DNA from: Thalassia testudinum
Taxonomy: Eukaryota > Streptophyta > Magnoliopsida > Alismatales > Hydrocharitaceae
Direction: 5' to 3'
Length of the DNA stretch: 64,000 nucleotides
NCBI GenBank assembly: GCA_037157565.1
Contig: JAZHRO010000013.1
Coordinates: 112,854,001-112,918,000, forward strand
Shown: positions 53,167-64,000 of the stretch, one piece after another
Position numbering within the stretch: the first letter of the stretch is position 1
Layout: each line of letters starts with the position of its first letter
Notes under the pieces: generated by a model
The model's input: the letters and a program-made list of their open reading frames with translations, nothing else
The model's database searches: none
What the model was told of the DNA's origin: nothing
Translations under genes and position numbers: made by a program

Positions 53167-54671
53167 TGAGCGTGCTTCACGTGTTAGAAATCGGTGTTAC
53201 AAGTAACCCGTCGTCATAGTTGCAAAACACGTTGATCAGATAAAATTTATACCGAAACTCCAAGAGAGCCTCAGGTCGAGCACAGGGAGGCGACATTTAC
53301 TTTACGTGAAAACCGTGCTTCGATTCGTTTCTTTTTGGCATTTTAGGATTTTGTTATATTTTTGTGTTTTTGAAATAAAAGACAAGCAAATGAATCACAA
53401 GATATAGATGTGGAACACATCTGATATATATTACTTCCACTGTCAATTACAATAAACTATGAAAGCATAAAAAGAGGGGGGGTGAGAGGAAATCTCCCGA
53501 ATCGGCTGTTCGGCAAGACGATGGCTCCTGACGGAAGCTCGGAAGGAGGTGAGGAGCAGGATGATAGAGGTGAGCTGTAGGAGGATGTCATGTTGAGGAA
53601 AGCTTCAGCGTGGCTCTAGAATGGAGGTGAGAAGAAGGAGATGATCTGCTACAGGAATGAAGGTGGGAGGATGGCTCCAAGGCGACCTATAAAGGGAGAT
53701 GGGAAGTTGGAGGAGTATTTAGCAGAGGTTCGCTACACTAATAAGCACCTTGGGAGCTTGAGAACAAGCCCTAACGGAGCATTGGTAGGCTTGCTAGAGC
53801 TTGCGACTAGGAGGGAGTAGAGTAGGTAGAGATGGCTTGAAAGGGAAGGGGTGTAGGTCCTTCTATAACAGAGGAGAAGAGACAAAAATAGGTATGGGAC
53901 CATTAGTGACATCCAGGCCATCGCTGGAAGCGTCGCTGTAGGCAGCTCATGCCCACTGGCACACACAGCTGGCTTTGCTCGCATGCCATGAATTACCGAC
54001 GGCTATAAGTGTCGATGTAAGTTCAGCTCATGCGTCGTTGTAGGTCCAACTTACGCATAGCTGGCACTGCTCCCCCGACTTACTGCACATGCACACGCCC
54101 ATGCGCTGGCACTGTGCTGTGCGCATGCGCACCTACACGCACGTGCACCAGTGCTACTATGCGCGTGTGGTGCCACGTCCGTGCGCCAGGCGGCCTAGGC
54201 TGCGCCACGTGGCGCAATCTAGGCCATCCATCTTCTTCTTGTTGTAGGGGCTGCTACGGTGGTCAGATTTAGTCAATTTTCACGTCGTTAGGCTACAATC
54301 ATCGACCCAAACCCATCCACACGGTCGGATTTGTCATTTGAAGCTCTGAATTTTATCTCTTAGTCCCTTGGCCGTTGATCTTCCTTGGACTGCATATGGT
54401 GCTACGGGACTCCGATTGAGGTGATTTTAGAGGTGTTCGACTCCGCTCGTCGTATTGATTAGATCGGTACGGTCAGATCGTCAATCCGAGGCTTCAAAAT
54501 AAATATCCTTCTCTCCTAACCACAAAAAGGATGTAATTAACCTAAATTGTATACAAGTACTCTAAATGTAGAATGATGCATGCTATGCAATATTTATAGC
54601 ATGAACTGCAAATCTAGGTCTAGGAACATGCATGAATAGGCATTTTACCCTCAATAAATGTGTTTACATCA
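53163..54671 (-). repeat. 5' LTR of E
   Basis: 1509 bp. TATA region diverged (ttatagaag on the minus strand, about 53868-53860), RYGAC elements 53900-54055, G-box 54206-54211. Confidence 0.85.
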
Positions 54672-54676
54672 TGTAC

Positions 54677-56677
54677 TGATTAAATGCATTATATAATTTG
54701 CAGGTAATAAGAAGCTTAGGAGCTGGATCTAAGACGGGATCTAAAGTTGGTCCTGAACTTAGAGTTGCAATAGAGCTGGAGCACAAGACCTAGAGTAGAT
54801 CTAGTATACAATAATGTAAGGTAGTTGAGGCATGTCATTCTATTAAGTAGGAATAAAATAGTAAATTGTGAAGAACTTAGGTCCACCCTAACACTAAGAC
54901 AGGCTAGAAGCTTCCTCAAGCCTTAGCCAACCTTAGATTAGGTCACTGCACCCTAGGAAGCCCTAAAACCCTAATTCCATCCTATTCCTGGATGTCCAGA
55001 TGAGTTATAGGATGTTTAGAACCCTTAGCCACAACTCCCACACTTCAAACCCACATCTGCAGCATTATTGGATGTCCAGACACTTGGTTAGACGTCCAAT
55101 TTCTGCAGAATACCCAAGACAGAACCCAGAATCCCTCCTGACTCTGATTGGACTTCCAGACAATAAGTCTGGACTTCTGATTTTTCATTATAAGACATCT
55201 GATAGCTTTATTAGACATCCAGAACTGTTCTCCAGTTCCTGTTTTGAATTTCAAGCCTTGATCTTGAGTTCTTTGGGCCCTAAACCCAATTCTAAGCCCC
55301 TAGGAACCTAAATTATGGTGCCTTAACACTAGTACGTCACTGATAGACCTCCCTAAGGACCAAATTAGGTCCTCACTAAACCTAATTGACTTGGATCATA
55401 GTCAATTTCATCAGCCTACTCAATTGGACTCAGTGAGTCCAATTAAGCCCTGATCTTAGCAAACACAGCCCAATTGGACTTAGTGAGAGTCCAATTGACC
55501 TAAATCTAACTTAATTGAATTATTTTACTCTTAATTAGGTTTTCACACACCTAATTAAACTTGTATAAAGTTTAATTGCAATTTATCTTAGTGAATTAGG
55601 GTTTGCAACCCTAATTTGAGACCTACATTGACCTAAACCCACTAGAACCTAACCTAATCAACCTAGCCACCTAGTTTCGACCCACACACACCCACACACA
55701 CCACCTACACGAAATTAGCCTAGTTAGAGTTCTCTAGAACTCTGTACCATGTGTTGTTGCCTTCGTTGCTAAAAATAGCAGCCAAGATGCATTCAATTTT
55801 TAGATCCACCAAATGTGGATCTAAAAACCACCCATTTACCCTTTCTCTCCCTCTCCCACGAGCTCCCACCATAGGCCTCTCTGGAGAATTCCATAATTCT
55901 CTAGAGATCATCCCTTAGGACTATAAAAGGTGGCCATGGTCAATCTTGGCTCTTTGGCTCCATTCCACTCTTTCCACCTACACCTCTACCTCCATCCCCA
56001 TGAGTACTCCATGGCCATCACCACCTCCATGCCAAGAGCCTAGATCACCTTCTCCAACCTCTCTCCGAGGGTCGAATTAAGCACCATTGGCCACCCCTCT
56101 TTCTCCTCTCACCCACTCTAAGGCCATCGGAGCCCACCTCCAAATGCCCTTCGTTTTGTTAGCTAGATAAGTAGCGTAGTTCTTCGTAGATTTATTGCTT
56201 TATTTACTGCTTAGTAGTGCAGCTATCTCTCCCTCTTGCTTGGTGCACGAGAAGTCTCTCATAGATCTGCACGTGCACACATTTTCTGTTAGCTAGATTT
56301 AAATTTCCCTGTACAAGCATTCCGCTACCTGTGTTGTAACCACCATCATGGCTCAATGAAAATATATATATATGTTGAAAAACACCATGTTCCTAATTAT
56401 CACCTTTTTGTGTGATTAAAGTTTCATGATTTCAATTTATGATATTCTGCCAACAGCATGTCGTATATCAATACATATTTAGTATAAATCGACATGCGAT
56501 TTTGAATGAGTAGAGCGAGCGAGATCAAATTTGAATTTGCATTTCCAAAACGCCTCCTGGAGATGACCGACCAGGACTCCAAGTCTCATTATTATAAAAA
56601 TTATTTTTGACAAGTGGATTTTGCGACTATACTATGACGTTGTTTTCCTTAAACCACGTAATCTACCGTTCATGTCA
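54677..56677 (+). repeat. 5' LTR of G, second piece
   Basis: 2.0 kb ending ...catgtca two bases before the PBS. Contains degenerate GAYGTC pairs (54991-55220), TATA box tataaaag (55922-55929), and the U5 segment with cgaccaggactccaag similar to U5 of B and C. No gene. Confidence 0.65.
55922..55929 (+). promoter_or_regulatory. TATA box of G 5' LTR
   Basis: tataaaag in ggactataaaaggtgg, about 755 bp before the LTR end. Confidence 0.65.
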
Positions 56678-56679
56678 AA

Positions 56680-56696
56680 TGGCATCGTTGCCGGGG
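56680..56696 (+). promoter_or_regulatory. Primer-binding site of G (tRNA-Asp)
   Basis: tggcatcgttgccgggg; two mismatches to the tRNA-Asp complement. Confidence 0.8.
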
Positions 56697-58383
56697 AGGC
56701 AACGCAATTGATTTTCAATCTAAAGCTTTTAGTGACAAATCTTCCTCTACTTGTTTTTTGGATGTGCACGAAATCAAGAAGAACAGGATCGACACACACA
56801 TCGAGCATGGAGAAAAAAATGTAGGTGTACATCTCTCCCTTAGCTCAGGATTTCTATTTGAACTATAGGTTACAAATTCCTTTTTGAAGAAAAAAAAAAT
56901 CTGCTTATCTTGAAAAAATAAAAAACAACAAAAATATTTTTCCTTTAGGTTATTAGATTAGGTTTCCATTTGAATCTTAGGATAGTTTGAGGGAAAAAAA
57001 TCCAAAAAATAAAAAAAAATTGAAAAATTTTTTCCCTTAAACAAAATTTGAAATTTTTTGAAAATGAAAATGTTTGAAAAAAAGAAAAAAAATCTTTTGG
57101 TGGAATTTGAATTTGGATTTCAAACACCTTTTTAAACGCTTTTACACCACTTGCTAAAATTCGGCTAGACTTCAATTTCTGACTTAAAAATTCATTTACC
57201 AAAACCATAATGAGTAAAAAACTCTGAAATTTGGGCAAGTACTTATTCTTAAACCATCTTTCAAACGGTACGTTTATATGAAAAACTTCCAAGTATAAAA
57301 TTTTTAAAAATTCATGAAGTGTAAGGGGGTCAAACTAACCCAGATTTGAAAATTTTCAAAATTCAAGAATCAATTCCGACCAATCCACAAATTTTTTTGA
57401 CTAAAAATGGTGGGGTTTGAAAGTTGATCTCATTATCTTCAATTTCAATATTTTTTCCAAATTTTTGAAAATCATTTGATACTGTTTCAAAGCAAAAATT
57501 CGACAAGGGTCCAAAATTCCAATTCTAACCCTCTGATGATAAAAAAATCCCAAAAAATTCGGTTGAAATAGTAAAAATTATAAAAAAAATATTCTCTGAA
57601 AAGATAATTCAAAAGGAATCTACTCGCCAAATTTCACTTCATTTGGATACCATTTATATTTAGAGAACTTATTTTATTCTTGTGGTCTGTTGAAACCTTA
57701 GAAATTGCAGGAACCCTAAGTTACACCTTTAGGGTTACACTCTACAGACCACACACTTGAGCTAACCTTGACTTAGCTAAGTTTAGTGTTTAGCCTGTGA
57801 GCATGATCACCTTGTGGGCCACTCACCCCAAACCCCAATGAAGAAAAAAGGGTTAAAATAAATTCTAAAACATGAATCTAAACCCGAATTCATGTTTTAA
57901 AATAAATTCTAAAACACGAATCCGAACCTGAATTCGTTGTCATACTACTAGGTGTTTTCAACCTCTCTGGCCAAACCTGATGGCTAAGTCTGCGGAGTAG
58001 TGTTAAACGACCACGGATCGGGGATCAACGGAATTGGAGGCATAAGCCGAAGGAAGAAACTTCCCCTTAGTCCCCTTGTAACCAGACTGGCTTGGTTAGC
58101 TTGAGAGGTGGGAATCACTTTCAATCAGTTCTCAATGAATTTTTCTTCTGGAATTCGAACCCAAAATGAAAAATCCGGTCATCTGATTATAAGGACCATC
58201 TGATTGATAGGGCCTTAGCCTTGTCTAGCTGACTACACCAACCTAGGGGTTGGCTGGTGTATGCAAGGAAAGAGGTCACTGAGACCTCAACTAGTTGGAC
58301 CTTGGGAGCCATTCCCAAGGAGGTGAGTCACCTCACCCGGACCATCTTCTTCCCTACAATCATCTTCTACCCTCTTAGCTGAG
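56697..58383 (+). other. Leader of G
   Basis: Non-coding, AT-rich leader with poly-A/T runs (56880-57120). The block 57985-58085 is clearly related to the leaders of B, C and E (ggagtag...aaacgaccacgg...aagccgaaggaagaa). Confidence 0.7.
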
Positions 58384-60543
58384 ATGGCTAACCCCGAACC
58401 CCAACCAGGTCAGGATCCAGCAAATCTGGAACCGATGGCTCGTCTGGAAGCAGGGGTCGTTGAATCTGAGGAAAGACCAAAAAAAAAAAAGATCATATCC
58501 TGAACACTTTGGACAGAATGCAGCATCCGCCGCGAGGAGAACAGCTTCGAGATTTCTACGATCCAACAGCACCGATTGTCGCACCTCTAGTCTAGATTCC
58601 CACAGGCGGAGACGTGTTCAAGCTCAAGCCCAATCTAATTGGGCAAATCCAAAATTACTTTTATGGAAACACGAATGAAGATCCATACCAGCATCTAGAG
58701 GACCTGAGTCAGATTGTGGAAACGGCTCGACCCAAGAACATAGATCTTGAAATTGTTCTGATGAAGCTTTTTCCATTTTCTCCCTGAGATAAAGCTTCAT
58801 ACTGGTTCAAGACCATCTTGAAGCCGATTGGAACATGGTCAGAATTACAATGTGAATTCCTGCAGAAGTACTTCCCGATCGGTCAAACGAATGCGATGAG
58901 GCAAGTGATCACGACTTTCTCCCAGGGACATGAGGAGAAGTTGCATGACGCCTGGGATCGATTTCGTGATCTCCTAAGAAAAATGCCCACACCATGGTGT
59001 GCCCAGATGACACTTAGCTCAGATCTTTTACCATGGGCTGGACGACACACATCGGTACCTGGCGGATGCATCCAGTGGTAGGAATTTCCCCGCGAAAGAT
59101 GAAAATAGTGCATTTGAGTTGTTTGAGTCTCTAGCGGAGAATTCAATGAATGTTGCATCAATGAATCAGTTCCAGTGGCCTAGACAGTAGAGAGTTAGTG
59201 ACCATAAGGCCCAAGCAGAGTCTGTTCGAGCTGATATGGAAATTATCACCAAGAGTTGGGAAAGATGGACTTGCTGGGAAAGAAACTCGATGACATAGCT
59301 CGAGGTCAACAGGATTTGGTCAGAAATTTTGCTGCCCCGAGACCCTCTTATGCATCCCAAGCCCCTTCTGCTCGAGTTAATCTGCTCACTCGGGATGCAC
59401 CTCATCCATATTCATGGGATCCCGCATATCAGGATCCCGCAAACAATCTTGATCTGGCACCATATGATCAGGGTTACACACCACATGATAATTATAATGC
59501 ATATTCCCTTGATGAATATATGCCTCAAACGTCGTCAGCCTACGAACACGTCAATGCTATTCAGGGGCACGGGCGTAATAACCCATACTCAAAGATGTAT
59601 AACCCAGGTCGGCGCCAGCATCCAAACTTCTCTTGGTCAGGTAACTCATAGAGACAACATCAAGATCCACACTACCAGACCAGGCAGTACGGGAATGCAC
59701 AAAAAACATACCCTAGGCAGCTTCCATTCCCGTCTCAGCAGCAATAATTACTCTCTGTCTATCAGTCGCTGCATCAAGCTGCCAGTCACCCACCAAAGCG
59801 AGTTGATTTAGAGGCACTGAAAGAGGAGCGGCAAGAATCAATGCGAAAGTTTACACAGGATAGCTTGTAAACCATGAAGGCAATGGCAGACCAGATACAG
59901 AACATACAAAACATGCAAAACCAGTTGCTACAGGACATAGGACCCAAGGAGCCTTGCCCTCCCAACCTATCCCAAACCCACGATATGTGCAGAACCAGGG
60001 CGACCTGCCCAAGTTTCAGGCACCACAGGGACAGGCACATGCCATATTACAGGTGCCTCCTATACCACCTGGTTACATTCAAGGACAGCTGCCTCTGATA
60101 CAAAACACCACATACTCTGCCCCTTCTTCTCGTCCATCACCTCATGGACAGCAAGCTAATGAAAACGCTATTTCATTGAGTGGGAAGAAGACACACGACC
60201 CACCATTTAGGCAGGTGGGTCATGCTTTTTCTCACCCGTTACCGCAGAATGGTTTGACTCTTTCATCTCAGGAGCACCTATGATAGATAAGGGCAAGAGG
60301 CCACTTGACCCTGAGATTCACATTCCTTTCCCCAAGCCTCTGACACAAAATGTAGTATGGAAAAAGGACAAGTGAAATTTTGATGGCCTGAAGTCAATGT
60401 TCAAGGAAGTGCATATTCAGGTCCCTCTCCTCAAGGCCATTGATCACATTCTTGCTTCGTGAGGCTCTTCAAGGACTACTATACCCTAAAGCGATAGTCG
60501 AGAATAGGATGACAGGTGGTACTGTTGAAGGAGGCTAGCATCA
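58384..60543 (+). pseudogene. gag of G
   Basis: Athila-type Gag. Probable start ATG at 58384 (MANPEPQPGQDPANLEPMAR). A frameshift follows a poly-A run near 58480. The core continues in other frames: NTNEDPYQHLEDLSQIV, DKASYWFKTI, then 58818-59081 (GTWSELQCEFLQKYFPIGQT, EEKLHDAWDRFRDLLRKMP), 59256-59651 (NPYSKMYNPGRRQHPNFSW, the Athila Gag motif), and 59954-60283 ending at AISLSGKKTHD, corresponding to the ITLRSGK signature. Several stops and at least two frameshifts. Cut at 60543 by F before any protease. Confidence 0.85.
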
Positions 60544-60548
60544 TGATT

Positions 60549-62060
60549 TGAAAATGGCGTGCTTCGTGAATTAAAATAGAGGTTTGGAGGACTCGTCATC
60601 GTAGCTCGCAAAATGTGTCTATCAAATAAAAGTTATAACCAAAACTCCAAGGGAGTCCCAGGTCGAACACAGGGAGGCAACGTTTACTTTAATTAAAAAC
60701 CGCGCTTCGATTTTATTTGTTTTTGGTCATTTTTATCTTTTCTAATTTTTTTTGTCTTTTTAGGAAGCAAGAGATCAAATCGACAAATGCTTATCTAGCT
60801 AATCTACATGCAAATATAAAAGAGAGATAGAGAAAGAGAGAGAGAGAGAAACAATCATCCATTCATGAAGAATTGTTTGTTACAATATGAAAGCGGAAAA
60901 TCTACACTATGAAAGCGTAAAAAGATAGAATAAGGTGAGAGAAATCCCCCTCGACAGTTGCTCGGAGGACGGCTCGGTCTGACGTCGCCCGGAGGAAGGT
61001 GGTGAGGAGAGAAACGAAGGAGGACGGAGCCAGAGGATGGAGGATGGGGTAGGATGGCGTCACAGTGAGGATCTTCTTCCCGAAGGAAGGTGAGTGGATG
61101 GCCACGGGATGCTCCAAGAATGGGGATGAGGGGAGGGAAAACTATTTGGTTTTACTTTAGAGGAGCATCCTAGGCTTAAAACAAGCTCTCTCTAGAGCCT
61201 TGGAGGTGGTGAGAAGAAGAAAGGAAGAGATGGTTTGAAATGGTGGTGAGTAGGTCCTTTCATAGTGAGGAGGAACAACAAATTCACATCAGGGACATTA
61301 CTGACGTCCATAAATGTCGCCGTAGCTGTCGCTAAAGATCTACCCGTAAATCCTTATGCTAGCGCGTGTAGACCATTATTGACAGCTGCGAGCATCACTA
61401 AAGGAGCATGTTGCTGAGATCCTCTTTGCTGGTGCACGCATCACGTGCCTATGCTCCCTGCGCCGTGCACTGGCATGTGTTGGCATGCGCTACGCTGCTA
61501 CTGCTTGCAGCTGCAACTGTGCAAGTGTGCTACGCGCGGTTGCAGCTGTGCATGTGCGCTGCTATTGGCCGGCGTTGGTGGCCTAGATGGCGCTATGTGG
61601 CTCCATCTAGGCCAACCATTCTTCTTTCTTTTGTAGAGGGTGCCACGGTTCTCAGATCGATATGATTCCCACGCTGCAGGACTGCGATCGTCGCTCCGGA
61701 TCCATCCGTATAGTCAAACTTTCCATCCAAAACCTGTATGGATGTCGCATTACCCCCTGGCCATTGATCTTCCTCAAACTTCGTATGATGCTACGATTCT
61801 CCGATCTAGATGATTTCAGAGGCATTAGACTCCGATCGTTGTCCTAATCAGATTTGTATGGTCTGATTATCCATCCAAGGCCCTGAAATAAGTCTTCTTC
61901 TCTCCTGACCATAAAAAGGACCTAATTAACCTACCATATATACAACTACTCTAAATGCACAATGATGCATGTTATGCAATATTTATAACATGAAATGCAA
62001 ATCTAGGCCTAGGAACATGCATGAATAGGCATTTTAACCTAAATAGATGTGTCTATAGCA
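60549..62060 (-). repeat. 3' LTR of F
   Basis: 1512 bp. On the minus strand starts TGCTATAGACAC. Contains GA-rich microsatellite (60827-60851), diverged TATA near 61260, RYGAC elements 61280-61405, and a mutated G-box (tatgtg, 61594-61599). Confidence 0.8.
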
Positions 62061-62100
62061 TACCCCCATGCCCATCTTTTGCTAGTCCCTAGCAAAATTA
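62061..62100 (-). promoter_or_regulatory. Polypurine tract and perfect hairpin of F
   Basis: Hairpin arms ttttgctag (62077-62085) and ctagcaaaa (62089-62097), loop tcc; the PPT (GATGGGCATGGGGGTA on minus) lies between it and the LTR. This is the best-preserved copy of the block. Confidence 0.8.
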
Positions 62101-63464
62101 CACTACATGCTATGTATAAAATCAAAATTAGGATTAGATCGCTTAGGCCTAAGTCGTTTATTAACAATAGAAAATTTCAACTAAGGTCCTAAACTACAAA
62201 GACTCAACAGTACCTGGGAGTCCTCCAGAATGCAGACCGCCCAAGTCCTCACCTTATTTGAAAAGGGAAGATACATTTTTTTCTTCTTTTCTATTTTTTT
62301 TTGTACTTTTAGAGCTTGAGAGTTCTGGGATAGCTTTTTACAGCTACCCGACCCACCCAAGACTCGAAAAGGACTCTAAGTGCTAAGCATCTTGTGAAAA
62401 TAATGAAAGACTCACTAGGCAGTCGTTAAAAGGGACTTCGGGTTTCTACGAACCTAAGTGACCTTGCCTAGAGGTTTATCTTTTCGATCGGTAACTTTCT
62501 CCCCACTTCTTTTATTTATGGGGTCAACACAAGGGCGAACCTAGTGTATATCTCCCTAATTTATTCTACTTCCCTGCTTCTTCCCTAAGTGTTTTGGGAA
62601 TTATTGTGCTTTTTTTTTGTGAGTTGGGTTCTGGACAACCGGCCAATGGGTTGTTACCTACGGTAACTTGCCAGCCATACTTGTGCGGTGAAGTGTGGTT
62701 TTGTTTATTTTTTATTTTTTTCAACTTTTTCTATTTTTTTCTTTTTCTTTTTATTTATTTTTTTCTTTAAGTAGGTGGCTTCACTGATTTAAGATTTACC
62801 TAAAAGCAGTACAATGAAAATGGTCTTGTGACTGGGCTCTAGACAACTGGCCGATGAGCTGTTACCACCGACAACTTACCATCCATACCACCGTAGACAG
62901 TTCATTAGCTACCCAATTTTCGAAGAAGCCATCGAAAAGTGAGTCAGTGTAAAAAAAAGTGTGTAGATGCTTAGGCTTAAAGTCCCCTCAAATCAGAGGG
63001 TGAGTTAATAAGTCATATACTTATCACCCCAATTTATTTACCAACTTAGAATGAATTTTATTTGGCAAGGACTCGAGACTAAGTCCACATTTGGGTGGAC
63101 ACCCAGGCTAATTAAGCCCGAAGACTTGAAGAGTCTAAGTGTTTAAGTCCTCTCGTATCATTTCCTAAAGTTAATAACTTCCAAATGCCTAAGTTCTCTT
63201 TTCCTAATTTCTTTCTTTTTTTTTATCCTTTTCAAATTTTCAATTTTTTTATTTTATAAGAAACTAAAAGAAATTCTACAGAGTTAACAAAATGATTTCA
63301 GGAATTGATTATCCACCTCCCCATGCCAAAATGATGCAATGTCCTCATTGTAAAAATAGAGACATGAAAAAGGCAGAGTAAACAGAATATCACTTGAATT
63401 TCGTGACAACCCAATCAGCTCCGCAGTGAGAAGAGAGTATACACACGTGTTATGCTTAATGCCT
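62101..63464 (-). other. 3' region of F
   Basis: Family-conserved non-coding region with structured element copies at 62622-62681 and 62833-62889 and the internal purine motif at 63311-63350. Confidence 0.8.
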
Positions 63465-64000
63465 TTAGCTAAGCATAACATACATAAAAAAGGAAATTGA
63501 GAATTCACAAGTGCAGGTCAGAATCAAAATAAAAATATTGATCCTGAAACCCGCCAGCATAAGATGTCCATAGACGTAGACCATATTATGGTCAGACCCA
63601 TGCGCCAGGGTCAAGTGGTTCTCAGGTTCTGGATGAAAATCACCTAGAACCAAAGGTTGTTGAGTTTGCGAGGCCAGGCCTATGGTTTAGTAGTGTGCAA
63701 CCCAAGACCAAAGTGTTGGACAATGGGAAAAGATGGTTCAATAGGTGTAGTTGCCCACTTAACATCTAGCTCAGAAAAATAATCAGTTATTTTGAGATTG
63801 GGTTGCATGTGAAAGATATTGTAAGGGTCCTGGTAGAAAGTAGGTGGTTTCAGGTCAATAGGTACCCTTAGATCCAAAATCAAACTTCCCTCAGAATTAG
63901 TCTCCCAAATTTTTATTTCAACAATTCTATCCTCCGACATCAAGAACTCAGGCTCCAGGACCTCTAGCATATCATTCACCCCATATGGTTCTCCCAAGTC
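63465..64000 (-). pseudogene. Orphan ORF of F, C-terminal part
   Basis: Minus-strand frames 63997-63680 (IVEIKIWETNSEGSLILDLR, DPYNIFHMQP, IVQHFGLGLHTTKP) and 63653-63465 (AGFRINIFILILTCTCEFSI) match the C-terminal half of the ORF of C. A frameshift separates them. The N-terminal half is outside the window. Confidence 0.75.

Larger units (their letters stand above)
47260..54671 (-). mobile_element. E, orphan-ORF family element in the LTR of G
   Basis: LTRs 47260-48767 (3') and 53163-54671 (5'), about 1.51 kb each, TGATGTAA...CCA on the minus strand and roughly 13 percent divergent in a sample. tRNA-Asp PBS (53143-53159), orphan ORF (51924-50179), 3' region and PPT at 48768. Flanking 5-mers are attac and tgtac (3 of 5). 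Inserted in the LTR of G. Confidence 0.87.
47111..60543 (+). mobile_element. G, Athila-type element split by E and F
   Basis: Plus strand: 5' LTR in two pieces (47111-47259 and 54677-56677) because E is inserted in it, then tRNA-Asp PBS (56680), a 1.7-kb leader, and gag (58384-60543) cut by F. Its pol and 3' LTR, if any, lie beyond the window. A block of the leader is shared with B, C and E. It sits in H; candidate TSD tgctt (47106-47110) cannot be checked. Confidence 0.75.
60549..64000 (-). mobile_element. F, orphan-ORF family element (partial)
   Basis: 3' LTR 60549-62060, PPT, 3' region and C-terminal part of the orphan ORF; the rest lies beyond the window. Inserted in the gag region of G. 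Candidate TSD tgatt (60544-60548) cannot be tested here. Confidence 0.85.

Overview
This is repeat-rich plant nuclear DNA, almost certainly angiosperm, made of nested LTR retrotransposons with no host gene that I can support. The signs are Athila-type Ty3/Gypsy gag, protease, RT, RNase H and integrase coding remnants; primer-binding sites matching the 3' end of tRNA-Asp(GUC) in five elements; long TG...CA LTRs (1.5-4.3 kb); and target-site duplications of 5 bp. I cannot name the species. I use my own labels for elements: A, E1, X, B, D, C, S, H, G, E, F.

Left block (1-32600). A is an old minus-strand Athila derivative: partial 3' LTR 1-1015, protease and gag remnants 2399-4846, gag N-terminus 22840-23180, leader 23181-23574 and 31376-32600. 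It has lost RT, RNase H and integrase. Inside A's gag sits E1 (4847-22834, minus), an Athila element with both LTRs, a perfect TSD (ccacc) and recognisable gag, protease, RT, RNase H and integrase, all carrying stops or frameshifts. E1's pol is itself split between RNase H and integrase by X (10460-14830), a 4.3-kb LTR with its PBS and little else. B (23580-31370, plus) is inserted in A's leader.

Middle block (32600-47110). D (plus, 5' truncated) contains C (33834-43440, plus), and C's ORF is interrupted by S (36951-38691, minus), a Copia-like solo LTR with TSD gtaat. H (46476-47110, minus) is a further Athila gag/protease scrap.

Right block (47111-64000). G (plus) is an Athila-type element with a gag remnant. 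Its 5' LTR is split by E (47260-54671, minus), and its gag region is cut by F (60549 to beyond the window, minus).

B, C, D, E and F form one non-autonomous family: 1.5-1.8 kb LTRs, no recognisable gag or pol, and a single conserved orphan ORF of unknown function. They share with A and E1 a hairpin-plus-polypurine tract before the 3' LTR and a second internal polypurine-like motif. B, C and E share a leader block with gag-bearing G. This suggests they are moved in trans by Athila-type proteins. The most unusual patterns are the orphan ORF family, the duplicated structured element in its 3' region, and pairs of GACGTC palindromes spaced 20 bp apart in S and, degenerately, in G.
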